This document shows, one piece after another, positions 43,376-51,592 of a stretch of 64,000 nucleotides of DNA. The number at the start of each line of letters is the position of its first letter. The first letter of the stretch is position 1. The translations under genes and the position numbers were made by a program. Source of the DNA: Bradyrhizobium sp. CCGE-LA001 (GTDB lineage Bacteria; Pseudomonadota; Alphaproteobacteria; Rhizobiales; Xanthobacteraceae); contig NZ_CP013949.1 of NCBI RefSeq assembly GCF_000296215.2, positions 62,001-126,000 of the forward strand, written 5' to 3'. A model generated the notes under the pieces. The model saw nothing but the letters and a program-made list of their open reading frames with translations, made no database searches and was not told the DNA's origin.

Positions 43376-44709
43376 GAAAACTCGGCCCCCAGGGAACGCA
43401 TCATCGGAATGAAGTCCGGGAAACTGGTGGCGATGAAGGCGGTGTCGTCGACGCCCACCGGCTGATCGGAGGCGCAGCCCATCACCAGCGCGGACATCGC
43501 GATGCGATGGTCCATGTGGGTGGCGACAACGCCGCCGCCGGGAACGTGGCCGCGACCCTCGACGATCAAATCGTCGCCCGAAATCTCAACCTTGACGCCG
43601 TTGACGCGCAGCATGGCGGCGGTGGCCTCCAGGCGGTCGGATTCCTTGACGCGCAGCTCCTGCAGGCCGCGCATGATCGTCGTGCCTTCGGCGAAGGACG
43701 CCGCCACCGCCAGCACCAGATATTCGTCGATCATCGAGGGCGCGCGCTCCGGGGGCACTTCGACGCCGCGCAGTTTCGATGCGCGCACGCGCAGGCGCGC
43801 CATCGGCTCGCCGGCATCGCCGCGCACCTCGCTCTCCTCGATCGAGCCGCCCATCTCGCGCAGCGTGGTGAACAGGCCGGTGCGCAGCGGATTGGTCATC
43901 ACGTCCGACAGAACGACGTCGGATCCCTCGGCGATCAGCGCTGCGACGACCGGGAAAGCTGCCGAGGAGGGATCGGCGGGCACAATGACGTTGGCGCCAT
44001 GAAGCTCGCCCTGACCTGCCAGGGTGATACGGCGGCCGTGCCGGCCTTCGCTCGTCGAACTGACGTCGGCACCAAAATGCTTCAGCATCAGCTCGGTGTG
44101 GTCGCGGCTGGCCTCGGTCTCGATCACCGTGGTGGTGCCCGGCGCGGCCAGGCCCGCCAGCAGCACGGCCGACTTGATCTGGGCCGAGGCGACCGGGGTC
44201 TTGTAGGTGATCGGCAGGGGATCTCGCGCGCCCTGGAGGGTCAGCGGCAGACGCCCACCCTCGCTGCCCGAGACGACCTTGGCACCCATCTTTTCGAGCG
44301 GATCAAGGATTCTCCGCATCGGGCGGCTGCGCAGCGAGGCGTCACCGTCGAAAACTGCCGAGATCGGGCAGCCCGCGACGGCACCCATGACCAGCCGGCA
44401 GCCGGTGCCGGAATTGCCGAAATCCAGCGCCGCCTTGGGCTGCGCGAAGCCCCCGACGCCAACGCCGCTCACCGTCCAGGCGAAATCGCCGGTCCGCTCG
44501 ACCCTGGCACCCAGCGCCTGCATGGATTTGGCGGTGTTGAGGACGTCCTCGCCCTCCAGCAGGCCCGAAATCCTGGTCTCGCCGACCGCGAGCGCGCCCA
44601 GGATCAGGGCCCGGTGAGAGATCGACTTGTCCCCGGGCACCCGTACTTTCCCGGTCAGGGGACCGCTGGCGCGAGACCGCAGCGGCCTCGGTTGGTCGGA
44701 ATGAGTCAA
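43372..44709 (-). CDS. aroA: 3-phosphoshikimate 1-carboxyvinyltransferase (EPSP synthase)
   Basis: AroA joins shikimate-3-phosphate and phosphoenolpyruvate on the way to chorismate. The 445 residues include VPGDKSISHRALILGALA (about 23-40), LLEGEDVLNTAKSMQ, DASLRSRPMRRIL, RAPSMIDEY and ELRVKESDRL. Overall it resembles the class II (CP4/Agrobacterium-type) enzyme in these blocks. In CP4 the glyphosate-tolerance residue is alanine in GNAATG; here the block reads GNSGTG, with glycine at that position. It is first of aroA-cmk-rpsA on the minus strand. Confidence 0.95.
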   Translation of the reverse strand: MTHSDQPRPLRSRASGPLTGKVRVPGDKSISHRALILGALAVGETRISGLLEGEDVLNTAKSMQALGARVERTGDFAWTVSGVGVGGFAQPKAALDFGNSGTGCRLVMGAVAGCPISAVFDGDASLRSRPMRRILDPLEKMGAKVVSGSEGGRLPLTLQGARDPLPITYKTPVASAQIKSAVLLAGLAAPGTTTVIETEASRDHTELMLKHFGADVSSTSEGRHGRRITLAGQGELHGANVIVPADPSSAAFPVVAALIAEGSDVVLSDVMTNPLRTGLFTTLREMGGSIEESEVRGDAGEPMARLRVRASKLRGVEVPPERAPSMIDEYLVLAVAASFAEGTTIMRGLQELRVKESDRLEATAAMLRVNGVKVEISGDDLIVEGRGHVPGGGVVATHMDHRIAMSALVMGCASDQPVGVDDTAFIATSFPDFIPMMRSLGAEFS

Positions 44710-44867
44710 GATTGTGTCCTTGAATAGGCCCGATGGGCTGGCGCGCAGGTATCACATGGTCCGCGCCCCGTCACGGGCATGTCGTTCTCCCGTAATGCGC
44801 TATTGACAGCGGGCCGCCAACTAGCCAAGTGAAACACCGCTTTTCAGACATTCCCAGGATTCCTGCC

Positions 44868-45272
44868 GTGGCCAAGTCCGAACTCGGAACCAAACGTATT
44901 TGCCCGACCACGGGCAAGAAGTTCTATGACCTCAACAAGAATCCGGTGATCTCGCCCTATACCGGCGAGGTGGTGCCTATCGCGCCCGTTGCCCCCGCAC
45001 GCGCGTCCCGCGGCGCCGAGCGCAACGTGGCCCAGGACACCGCGCCGGAGCCGGCGGAGGCCGAAGAGATGGTCTCGCTCGAGGAGGCCGACGCCGAGGA
45101 GAACACCGGCAAGGTCAAGGCCGTGGTGCCCGAATCCGAGGACGACATCGAGGTCGACGAGACCCTGGATGACGACGATGACGATGATTCGACCTTCATT
45201 GCCGACGAGGAAGAGGGCGATGAGGACGTGACCGACATCATTGGTGATGTCGGAGGCGATGAAGAGACTTGA
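44868..45272 (+). CDS. FYDLN acid-domain protein (TIGR02300 family)
   Basis: A 134-residue protein of unknown function found across alphaproteobacteria. The N-terminus has the family motif KRICPTTGKKFYDLNKNPVI followed by SPYTGE, which looks like a zinc ribbon whose second cysteines are replaced (CPTTG/SPYTG). The C-terminal half is extremely acidic (a run of seven Asp, then EEEGDEDVTD), predicting a disordered tail that could bind basic proteins or RNA. The GTG at 44868 has AGGA about 9 bases upstream; an in-frame GTG at 44829 is an alternative. It sits divergent from aroA and just upstream of tRNA-Ala. Confidence 0.85.
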   Translation: MAKSELGTKRICPTTGKKFYDLNKNPVISPYTGEVVPIAPVAPARASRGAERNVAQDTAPEPAEAEEMVSLEEADAEENTGKVKAVVPESEDDIEVDETLDDDDDDDSTFIADEEEGDEDVTDIIGDVGGDEET

Positions 45273-45366
45273 GATCAGTCCTGATCTGTGAAAAAGGGTG
45301 CACCGCGCGAGTCGCCTAGGGCTCGCCGGTTGGGGTGATCCACCAGATTCACCCGTCGAAGGTTAA

Positions 45367-45432
<66 letters not shown>

Positions 45433-45442
<10 letters not shown>

Positions 45443-45553
45443 GCCTTCGCTCGCTTCGCGAGCTTCGGCTCGGCAAGCTTGGGAAGTCCCTCGTAGCGAA
45501 GTGACCGAAGGCTGCCGCGGCGTAGCCCGAAGGGCGAAGCCGGGCTTCACCAG
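45433..45553 (+). mobile_element. Palindromic element at tRNA-Ala 3' end with 11-bp flanking direct repeats
   Basis: The last bases of the tRNA plus one (GGCTCCACCAG, 45433-45443) recur with one mismatch at 45543-45553 (GGCTTCACCAG). Between them are about 100 bases rich in inverted repeats: CAGCCTTCG (45441-45449) pairs with CGAAGGCTG (45506-45514), with inner hairpins GCTCGC-TTC-GCGAGC (45449-45463), GGGA-AG-TCCC (45481-45490) and GCCC-GAA-GGGC (about 45525-45535). The structure looks like a short non-coding element inserted at the tRNA 3' end with duplication of the target. The GIY-YIG gene begins 47 bases further on. Sequences of this type next to GIY-YIG genes are known to me from other genomes, but I know no established mechanism. 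Confidence 0.55.
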
Positions 45554-45600
45554 ATAAAACGGGGATGTAAGCTCCTCCCTCGACACCTGGGGAGCGTGCG

Positions 45601-45837
45601 GTGAAGTACGTCTACATCCTCGAGAGCCTGGATACCCTGCACTTCTATGTGGGCATCACCGACGACTTGCGCGCCCGACTGGCAAAGCACAACGCTGGCG
45701 AGGTGCCCCACACTTCCAAATACGGACCTTGGCGTCTCAAGACTTACGTCGCGTTCAGTAACGCAAAGCAAGCCGTTGCGTTTGACAAGTACCTGAAGTC
45801 AGCATCCGGCCGTGCCTTTGCGAAGAAACGTCTCTAA
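45601..45837 (+). CDS. Small GIY-YIG nuclease-domain protein
   Basis: A 78-residue single-domain protein of the GIY-YIG superfamily. It starts VKYVYILES (the GIY position reads YVYIL) and continues HFYVGITDDLRARLAKHNAG, where the YIG position is YVGIT and Arg and His of the second helix are present; the C-terminal KQAVAFDKYLKSASGRAFAKK carries the family's Glu/Asp-Lys region (FDKYLK instead of the usual FEKYLK-type with Glu). The start is GTG at 45601 with GGGGAG eight bases upstream. UvrC-type repair nucleases and homing endonucleases share this fold. Its association with the palindromic element upstream suggests a role in mobility. Confidence 0.85.
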   Translation: MKYVYILESLDTLHFYVGITDDLRARLAKHNAGEVPHTSKYGPWRLKTYVAFSNAKQAVAFDKYLKSASGRAFAKKRL

Positions 45838-45840
45838 CCC

Positions 45841-46302
45841 CTACTCCCCGATCACCGCATTCAGCCGATCCCTCAGCGCGACGATCTCGTCCTTCATCGC
45901 GACCAGCTCCGACACCGAGCAATCCGACGCCGCCAGGATCGATTGCGGCACGGCGCGCGCCTTGTCCTTCAGCGCGTGGCCCTGTGGCGTCAGGGCGATC
46001 AGCACCTGACGTTCGTCCTCTTTCGACCGCGTGCGCTTGACGAGATGAGCAGCCTCGAGCCGCTTGAGTAGCGGCGTCAGCGTGCCGGAATCCAGGAACA
46101 GCTTCTCGCCGATGTCCTTCACCGGCACGTCGTCGCGCTCCCACAGCACCAGCATCACCAGATATTGCGGATAGGTGAGGCCAAGCCGGTCGAGCAGCGG
46201 CTTGTAAACGCGGTTGAAGGCGTGCGCGGCCGAATAGACCGCGAAGCAGATCTGGTTGTCGAGCCGCAGCGGCGCGTCCGCCGCCGATGGTTTTCGGGCC
46301 AT
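45841..46302 (-). CDS. ohrR: Organic-hydroperoxide-sensing repressor OhrR (MarR family)
   Basis: OhrR represses ohr and releases DNA when a reactive cysteine is oxidised by organic peroxide. The 153 residues (ATG at 46302) have the MarR winged helix (about 55-105, with KDIGEKLFLDSGTLTPLLKR) and the sensing Cys19 in DNQICFAVYSAAH. A second cysteine, Cys128 in AASDCSVSEL, corresponds to the resolving cysteine of two-Cys OhrR proteins such as that of Xanthomonas. It is divergent from ohr, with two matching palindromes between them. Confidence 0.94.
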   Translation of the reverse strand: MARKPSAADAPLRLDNQICFAVYSAAHAFNRVYKPLLDRLGLTYPQYLVMLVLWERDDVPVKDIGEKLFLDSGTLTPLLKRLEAAHLVKRTRSKEDERQVLIALTPQGHALKDKARAVPQSILAASDCSVSELVAMKDEIVALRDRLNAVIGE

Positions 46303-46355
46303 GGAGAATCTCACGGGGATTTGCCGCATTGTGGGGGTGCGCGGCCGCATATTCA

Positions 46356-46367
46356 ATTGCGAACAAT
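46356..46367. promoter_or_regulatory. OhrR operator candidate 1 (ATTGCGAACAAT)
   Basis: An inverted repeat AATTG-CGAA-CAATT in the ohrR-ohr gap. It shares the core ATTGCGNACAAT with the site at 46388-46407, whose centre is 36 bp away, suggesting two OhrR dimers binding between the divergent genes. Confidence 0.65.
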
Positions 46368-46387
46368 TAAATGTGAGACTTTACGAT

Positions 46388-46407
46388 TTAGATTGCGCAC
46401 AATCTAA
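46388..46407. promoter_or_regulatory. OhrR operator candidate 2 (TTAGATTG-CGCA-CAATCTAA)
   Basis: Perfect 8-bp arms with a 4-base centre. The core ATTGCGCACAAT differs from operator 1 by one base. It lies 48 bases upstream of the ohr start, a position where a bound repressor would block the ohr promoter. Confidence 0.7.
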
Positions 46408-46455
46408 TTGTCTGCGATATAGACCGCGTCCACCCGAACCCCCAGGGAGATGAAA

Positions 46456-46881
46456 ATGTCCGTGAACGTCCTCTACAAGACCAGCGCCAAGGCGACCGGC
46501 GGCCGCGACGGCCATGCGGCAACCCTCGACGGCGCGCTCGACGTCAAGCTGACCACGCCGAAGGAGCTCGGCGGCGGCGGCGGTGCCGGCAACAATCCCG
46601 AGCAGCTGTTCGCGGCCGGCTATGCCGCCTGCTTCATCGGCGCGATGAAGTTCGTGTCCTCGCAGGGCGGCCCCAAGGTTCCCGCCGACGCCTCCGTGAC
46701 CTCGACCGTCGGCATCGGCCCGCGCTCGGAGGGCGGCTTCGGTCTCGACATCGATCTGGCCGTCTCGCTGCCGGGCCTTGCCCGCACTGAAGCTGAGGCG
46801 CTGGTCGAGAAGGCGCACCAGGTGTGCCCGTACTCCAATGCCACGCGCGGCAATGTCGACGTTCGCCTGACAGTCGTCTGA
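46456..46881 (+). CDS. ohr: Organic hydroperoxide resistance peroxiredoxin Ohr
   Basis: Ohr reduces organic hydroperoxides with two cysteines and lipoyl or thiol reductants. The 141 residues (ATG at 46456, AGGGAG eight bases upstream; an ATG two codons earlier is too close to that site) contain Cys59 in AAGYAACFIGAM and Cys124 in AHQVCPYSNATRGN, the family pair. It is divergent from its regulator ohrR and is followed by a terminator hairpin. Confidence 0.96.
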   Translation: MSVNVLYKTSAKATGGRDGHAATLDGALDVKLTTPKELGGGGGAGNNPEQLFAAGYAACFIGAMKFVSSQGGPKVPADASVTSTVGIGPRSEGGFGLDIDLAVSLPGLARTEAEALVEKAHQVCPYSNATRGNVDVRLTVV

Positions 46882-46895
46882 CCGACATGCGAATT

Positions 46896-46925
46896 GGCTG
46901 GCCCGGGATCCCCCTCGGGCCAGCC
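46896..46925 (+). terminator. Terminator after ohr
   Basis: A perfect 10-bp stem (GGCTGGCCCG 46896-46905 and CGGGCCAGCC 46916-46925) with a 10-base loop begins 14 bases after the ohr stop and is followed by GCTTTCG. The T-run is weak. Confidence 0.7.
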
Positions 46926-47055
46926 GCTTTCGCCGATTTGCCATTCCGCGGGATTGCGCCAAGGCGGCGCATACGCCCCTGCCCGCGGGGCCATTGCTGG
47001 CGTGCACGAACCTCGCTAGGCCTGTGATCAATTGTCGACACAGGGAAGCGAAGGC

Positions 47056-48276
47056 ATGAGTTCTAAAGCCGCGGGTTCTGAAGCCGTTCTGGGCGCCATG
47101 AGCGGATTGCGCGTCATCGATCTCACGCGCGTGCTCGGCGGCCCCTACTGCACCCAGATCCTCGCCGACCATGGCGCCGACGTGATCAAGGTCGAGCCGC
47201 CTGCGGGCGACGAGGTGCGCGAATGGGGCCCTCCGTTCCACGAGGAGGACGCGGCCTATTTCATCGGTATCAACCGCAACAAGCGCTCGATCGGCCTCGA
47301 CCTCGCCTCCGAGGGCGGCCGTGCCGTGCTGCTCAAGATGCTGGAGACCGCCGACGTCCTGATCGAGAATTTCAAGCCGGGCACGCTGGAGAAATGGGGC
47401 ATCGGCAACGATGTCCTCAGCAAAAGATTTCCGCGCCTCGTGCATTGCCGGATCTGCGGCTTCGGCGCCGACGGCCCGCGCGGCGGCAATCCCGGCTATG
47501 ACGCCATCATCCAGGCGATGACCGGCATGATCGCCGCGACCGGCTCGCCCGAGAGCGGACCGATGCGGATCGGCGTGCCGCTGGTCGACATTACCACCGG
47601 TCTCTATGCGGCGATCGGTATCCTGATGGCTCTGTCCGAGCGGCAGCGTTCGGGCAAGGGCCAGTTCCTGGAGACGACGCTGTACGAGACCGGCCTTGCC
47701 ATCATGCATCCGCACACCGCGAATTATTTCATGCATGGCAAGCCACCCTCGCTGACCGGCAACGAGCACCCGAACCTCGTGCCCTACGCGATCTTCCCGA
47801 CCAAGACCGACAACATCTTCATCGGCGTCGGCAACGACGGCACGTTCCGCAAGCTCGTCAAGGAGATCGGCAAGCCCGAGCTCGGCACCGACCCGCGTTT
47901 CGCCCGCAACAAGGACCGCATCGCCAACCGCGAGGCGCTACGCGCCGAGCTTGCCGCGGTGTTCAGCCAGCACGAGGCCGAGCCGCTGTGCAACCGTCTG
48001 CTCGCGGCGGGCCTGCCCGCAGGTCCCGTGCAGAAGATCGACCAGGCGCTGACCAACCCGCACACGGTCGCGCGCGGCGATATCATCGAGAAGGACTGGT
48101 ACAAGGGCGTGGCCTCGCCGATCCGGCTCGACCGCAGCAAGCCGAGCCTGCGCCGCGTCCCGCCGAAATTCAGCCAGCACGCGGCGGAGGTGCTCGGCGA
48201 GTTCGGCTACTCCAAGGCCGAGATCGACTCGATGCTGGAGAAGGGCACGGTCTGCGGCCCCGAGCGCAAGCGCTAG
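47056..48276 (+). CDS. CaiB/BaiF family (class III) CoA-transferase
   Basis: Class III CoA-transferases move CoA between carboxylic acids through a covalent aspartyl intermediate. From the ATG at 47056, with a purine-rich GAAGCGAAGG upstream, the protein is 406 residues. Key features are the LRVIDLTRVLGGPYCTQIL start, GADVIKVEPPAGDEVR, the NKRSIGLDL motif and the catalytic Asp149 in NPGYDAIIQAMTG. Substrates range from formyl/oxalate to succinyl and bile acids; nothing nearby fixes it. It is monocistronic, between ohr and ugp. Confidence 0.9.
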   Translation: MSSKAAGSEAVLGAMSGLRVIDLTRVLGGPYCTQILADHGADVIKVEPPAGDEVREWGPPFHEEDAAYFIGINRNKRSIGLDLASEGGRAVLLKMLETADVLIENFKPGTLEKWGIGNDVLSKRFPRLVHCRICGFGADGPRGGNPGYDAIIQAMTGMIAATGSPESGPMRIGVPLVDITTGLYAAIGILMALSERQRSGKGQFLETTLYETGLAIMHPHTANYFMHGKPPSLTGNEHPNLVPYAIFPTKTDNIFIGVGNDGTFRKLVKEIGKPELGTDPRFARNKDRIANREALRAELAAVFSQHEAEPLCNRLLAAGLPAGPVQKIDQALTNPHTVARGDIIEKDWYKGVASPIRLDRSKPSLRRVPPKFSQHAAEVLGEFGYSKAEIDSMLEKGTVCGPERKR

Positions 48277-48423
48277 GTCGCCGGCCTTCGACATCCGATA
48301 TCCATGCCGCATTGCGGCGCGGGCACGCAGGTGCAGCGCGAACGAAAGCGGCTGCCCTCGGCATTCGCCTATTTTCCGGCTTCCCATTTCCTGCGCTTGC
48401 CGCTTTCGTTTCTCCCGCTTACA

Positions 48424-48441
48424 CAGTCATGTGAACGTCAT
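48424..48441 (+). promoter_or_regulatory. Pho-box-like direct repeat upstream of ugpB
   Basis: CAGTCAT (48424-48430), a 4-base spacer and ACGTCAT (48435-48441) give an 11-bp repeat spacing that matches the PhoB box (CTGTCAT-N4-CTGTCAT) at 6 and 5 of 7 positions. It is 55 bases upstream of ugpB, whose operon is classically induced by phosphate starvation. A single box without a second pair keeps the confidence moderate. Confidence 0.55.
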
Positions 48442-48495
48442 ATGGCGCTGCTAGCGCAAGCGCTTCTTTAGTGACGGGCAAGGGAGGTTTTCTTG

Positions 48496-49812
48496 ATGGC
48501 TCTTCGACATTTTGGTGCGGCTGCCGCACTCGCAATCACGGTCGGCTTGTCGGCTTCGCCGGCGCTGGCCGTGACCGAGATCCAGTGGTGGCACGCGATG
48601 ACGGGCGCGAACAACGACGTCATCGTCAAGCTCGCCAACGACTTCAACGGCGCGCAGAGCGACTACAAGGTGATTCCGACCTACAAGGGCAACTACGCCG
48701 ACACGATGAACGCCGGCATCGCCGCGTTCCGTGCCGGCAACGCGCCGCACATCATGCAGGTGTTCGAGGTCGGCACCGCGACCATGATGGCCGCGACCGG
48801 GGCGGTCAAACCGGTCTACAAGCTGATGCAGGACGCCGGCGAGAAGTTCGATCCCAAGGCCTATCTGCCTGCGATCACCGGCTACTACTCGACCTCGAAG
48901 GGCGAGATGCTGTCCTTCCCCTTCAACTCGTCGTCGACCGTGATGTGGGTCAATCTCGACGCGCTGAAGAAGGCCAATGTCGAGATTCCCAAGACCTGGC
49001 CTGAGGTGTTCGACGCGGCGAAGAAGCTGAAGGCGGCCGGCCACGCCACCTGCGGGTTCTCCAACTCCTGGGTCACCTGGGTCAATCTCGAGCAGCTCTC
49101 CGCCTGGCACAACGTGCCGCTCGCCAGCAAGGCCAACGGCCTCGATGGCTTCGACACCGTGCTCTCGTTCAATGGACCGCTCCAGGTCAAGCACCTCGAG
49201 AACCTGGTCGAGCTCCAGAAGGACAAGACCTACGATTATGCCGGCCGCACCAACACCGGCGAAGGCCGCTTCACGTCGGGCGAATGCCCGCTCTACCTGA
49301 CCTCGTCGGCCTTCTTCGGCAACGTCAAGGCGCAAGCCAAGTTCGCCTTCAGCGCGGTGCCGATGCCTTATTATCCCGACGCTAAGGGCGCACCGCAGAA
49401 CTCGATCATCGGCGGCGCCTCGCTCTGGGTGATGGGCGGCAAGTCGGCCGACGAATACAAGGGCGTGGCGAAATTCCTGACCTTCCTCTCGGACACCGAT
49501 CGCCAGGTCTTCATCCACAAGTCCTCGGGCTATTTGCCGATCACCAAGGCCGCCTATGACAAGGCCAAGGCCGACGGCTTCTACAAGGACCAGCCCTATC
49601 TCGAGACGCCGCTGCTCGAGCTGACCAACAAGGAGCCGACCGACAATTCGCGCGGCCTGCGCCTCGGCAACATGGTGCAGCTGCGCGACGTCTGGGCGGA
49701 AGAGATCGAGCAGGCGCTCGCCGGCAAGAAGACCGCCAAGCAGGCGCTCGATGCCGCCGTCGAACGCGGCAACACGATGCTGCGCCAGTTCGAAAAGACC
49801 GCCGTAAAGTGA
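48496..49812 (+). CDS. ugpB: sn-Glycerol-3-phosphate ABC transporter substrate-binding protein UgpB
   Basis: UgpB captures glycerol-3-phosphate or glycerophosphodiesters in the periplasm for import. The 438 residues start with a signal peptide (AAALAITVGLSASPALA, cleavage after ALA) and continue VTEIQWWHAMTGANNDV, a typical UgpB opening; STVMWVNLDALKKANVEIPK and GGASLWVMGG are also family-like. The ATG 48496 has AGGGAGG upstream; the TTG one codon earlier is less likely. It is first of ugpB-ugpA-ugpE-ugpC and lies behind a Pho-box-like repeat. Confidence 0.93.
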   Translation: MALRHFGAAAALAITVGLSASPALAVTEIQWWHAMTGANNDVIVKLANDFNGAQSDYKVIPTYKGNYADTMNAGIAAFRAGNAPHIMQVFEVGTATMMAATGAVKPVYKLMQDAGEKFDPKAYLPAITGYYSTSKGEMLSFPFNSSSTVMWVNLDALKKANVEIPKTWPEVFDAAKKLKAAGHATCGFSNSWVTWVNLEQLSAWHNVPLASKANGLDGFDTVLSFNGPLQVKHLENLVELQKDKTYDYAGRTNTGEGRFTSGECPLYLTSSAFFGNVKAQAKFAFSAVPMPYYPDAKGAPQNSIIGGASLWVMGGKSADEYKGVAKFLTFLSDTDRQVFIHKSSGYLPITKAAYDKAKADGFYKDQPYLETPLLELTNKEPTDNSRGLRLGNMVQLRDVWAEEIEQALAGKKTAKQALDAAVERGNTMLRQFEKTAVK

Positions 49813-49818
49813 GATTAT

Positions 49819-49850
49819 AAGCGGCAGGCCGTTAAGGCGGCCTGCCGCTT
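49819..49850 (+). terminator. Intra-operon hairpin between ugpB and ugpA
   Basis: A perfect 13-bp stem (AAGCGGCAGGCCG 49819-49831, CGGCCTGCCGCTT 49838-49850) with a 6-base loop lies 6 bases after the ugpB stop and 9 bases before ugpA. It has no T-run. It likely slows decay of the ugpB message or partly stops transcription, giving more binding protein than permease. Confidence 0.75.
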
Positions 49851-49859
49851 CGGGGCACC

Positions 49860-50741
49860 ATGCAAAAGCAAGCCATCTTCCAATCAAAGCTGTTGCCCTA
49901 TGCGCTGGTTGCGCCGCAGCTCGCGATCGTGCTGATCTTTTTCTACTGGCCGGCCCTGCAGGCCGTAATCCAGTCCTTCCTGCTCCAGGACGCCTTCGGC
50001 CTGTCGACCAGCTTCGTCTGGTTCGAGAATTATCTCGACCTGTTCAAGGACCGCGCCTATTTCGAGGCGATCGTCCGGACCTTCTTCTTCTCGTTCGCCA
50101 TTGCGGTGTCGTCGCTGTCGTTCGCACTGCTGCTCGCCGTGATGGCGGACAAGCCGCTGCGCGGCGGAACGCTGTACCGCACGCTGCTGATCTGGCCCTA
50201 TGCGGTGGCGCCGCCGGTCGTCGGCGTGCTCTGGATCTTCATGCTGCATCCCTCGCTCGGCGTGCTCTCGCGGTACTTGCGCAATCTGGGCATCGACTGG
50301 AATCCGCTGCTCGACGGTGACCAAGCCGCCGCGCTGATCATCCTCGCCGCCGCCTGGAAACAGATCTCCTACAACTTCCTGTTCTTCCTGGCCGGCCTCC
50401 AGAGCATCCCGCGCAGCGTGCTCGAGGCCGCCGCAATCGACGGCGCGCGTCCGATGCGCAGGTTCTGGACCGTGACCTTTCCGCTGCTGTCGCCGACCAT
50501 CTTCTTCCTGCTGGTCGTCAACATCGTCTACGCCTTCTTCGACACATTCGGCATCATCGACACCATGACCCGCGGCGGGCCTGGCAAGTCGACGGAGACG
50601 CTGGTCTACAAGGTCTATACCGACGGCCTGCTCGGCGGAAATCTCGGCAGCTCGGCAGCGCAATCGGTGATCCTGATGATCATGGTCATCGTCCTGACCG
50701 GAATCCAGTTCCGCTTCGTCGAACGCAAGGTGACCTACTGA
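49860..50741 (+). CDS. ugpA: sn-Glycerol-3-phosphate ABC transporter permease UgpA
   Basis: A 293-residue inner-membrane permease of the MalF/UgpA type with six predicted helices (for example LVAPQLAIVLIFFYWPALQA at the start and SVILMIMVIVLTGIQF near the end). The cytoplasmic EAA loop that contacts the ATPase is EAAAIDGARPMRRFWTVTFP. It has 4-bp-scale coupling with ugpE: its TGA shares the A with the next ATG. UgpA pairs with UgpE to form the channel. Confidence 0.93.
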   Translation: MQKQAIFQSKLLPYALVAPQLAIVLIFFYWPALQAVIQSFLLQDAFGLSTSFVWFENYLDLFKDRAYFEAIVRTFFFSFAIAVSSLSFALLLAVMADKPLRGGTLYRTLLIWPYAVAPPVVGVLWIFMLHPSLGVLSRYLRNLGIDWNPLLDGDQAAALIILAAAWKQISYNFLFFLAGLQSIPRSVLEAAAIDGARPMRRFWTVTFPLLSPTIFFLLVVNIVYAFFDTFGIIDTMTRGGPGKSTETLVYKVYTDGLLGGNLGSSAAQSVILMIMVIVLTGIQFRFVERKVTY

Positions 50742-51589
50742 TGGTGGAGGAAGAGGGCTTTCGGCGCTACATCGCCCACATCATCCTCTGGATCGGGATC
50801 GCGATCGTCGCCTTCCCGGTCTATCTCGCCTTCGTCGCCTCCACGCAGGACAACGCGGTGATCGCCAACGGCCAGATGTCGCTGCTGCCGGGCGGCCATT
50901 TCCTCGAAACCTACTATCAGACGATCTTCGTCGGCACGAGCGGCTCCACCCGCGAGCCGGTCGGCAACATGATGCTGAACTCGCTGGTGATGGCGCTCTT
51001 GATCGCCGTGGGCAAAATCGCGGTCTCGATCATCTCGGCCTATGCGATCGTCTATTTCCGCTTTCCGTTCCGGATGGCGATCTTCTGGATCATCTTCATC
51101 ACCCTGATGCTGCCGGTCGAGGTGCGCATCTATCCGACCTACAAGATCGTCGCCGATCTCCACATGCTCGACAGCTATGCCGGCCTGTCGCTGCCGCTGA
51201 TCGCATCCGCGACCGCAACGCTGCTGTTCCGCCAGTTCTTCATGACCGTACCGGACGAGCTGCTGGAAGCTTCGCGCATCGACGGTGCCGGTCCCTTCCG
51301 CTTCTTCTGGGATACGCTGCTGCCGCTGTCGCGCACCAACATGGCCGCGCTGTTCGTGATCCTGTTCATCCTCGGCTGGAATCAATATCTCTGGCCGCTG
51401 CTGATCACCACGCGCGACGACATGCAGACCATCCAGATCGGCATCCGCAAAATGATCACCACCACCGATGCGCTGACCGAATGGCCGATCGTGATGGCAA
51501 CCGCCGTACTGGCCATGCTGCCGCCCGTCTTCGTCGTCGTCGTCATGCAGAAGCTGTTCGTGCGCGGGCTGGTCGAGACGGAAAAGTGA
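50741..51589 (+). CDS. ugpE: sn-Glycerol-3-phosphate ABC transporter permease UgpE
   Basis: A 282-residue permease of the MalG/UgpE type. Helices are visible from residue 12 (IILWIGIAIVAFPVYLAFVA) to the C-terminus; the EAA loop is EASRIDGAGPFRFFWDTLLP. The NQYLWPLLITTRDDMQTIQIG segment is characteristic of UgpE. The start overlaps the ugpA stop by one base. A palindromic repeat separates it from ugpC. Confidence 0.93.
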   Translation: MVEEEGFRRYIAHIILWIGIAIVAFPVYLAFVASTQDNAVIANGQMSLLPGGHFLETYYQTIFVGTSGSTREPVGNMMLNSLVMALLIAVGKIAVSIISAYAIVYFRFPFRMAIFWIIFITLMLPVEVRIYPTYKIVADLHMLDSYAGLSLPLIASATATLLFRQFFMTVPDELLEASRIDGAGPFRFFWDTLLPLSRTNMAALFVILFILGWNQYLWPLLITTRDDMQTIQIGIRKMITTTDALTEWPIVMATAVLAMLPPVFVVVVMQKLFVRGLVETEK

Positions 51590-51592
51590 AGA

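Noticed and set aside
46381..47769. Minus-strand open frame of 462 codons opposite ohr and the CoA-transferase
   Set aside because: Crosses two well-supported genes and a terminator; compositional shadow.
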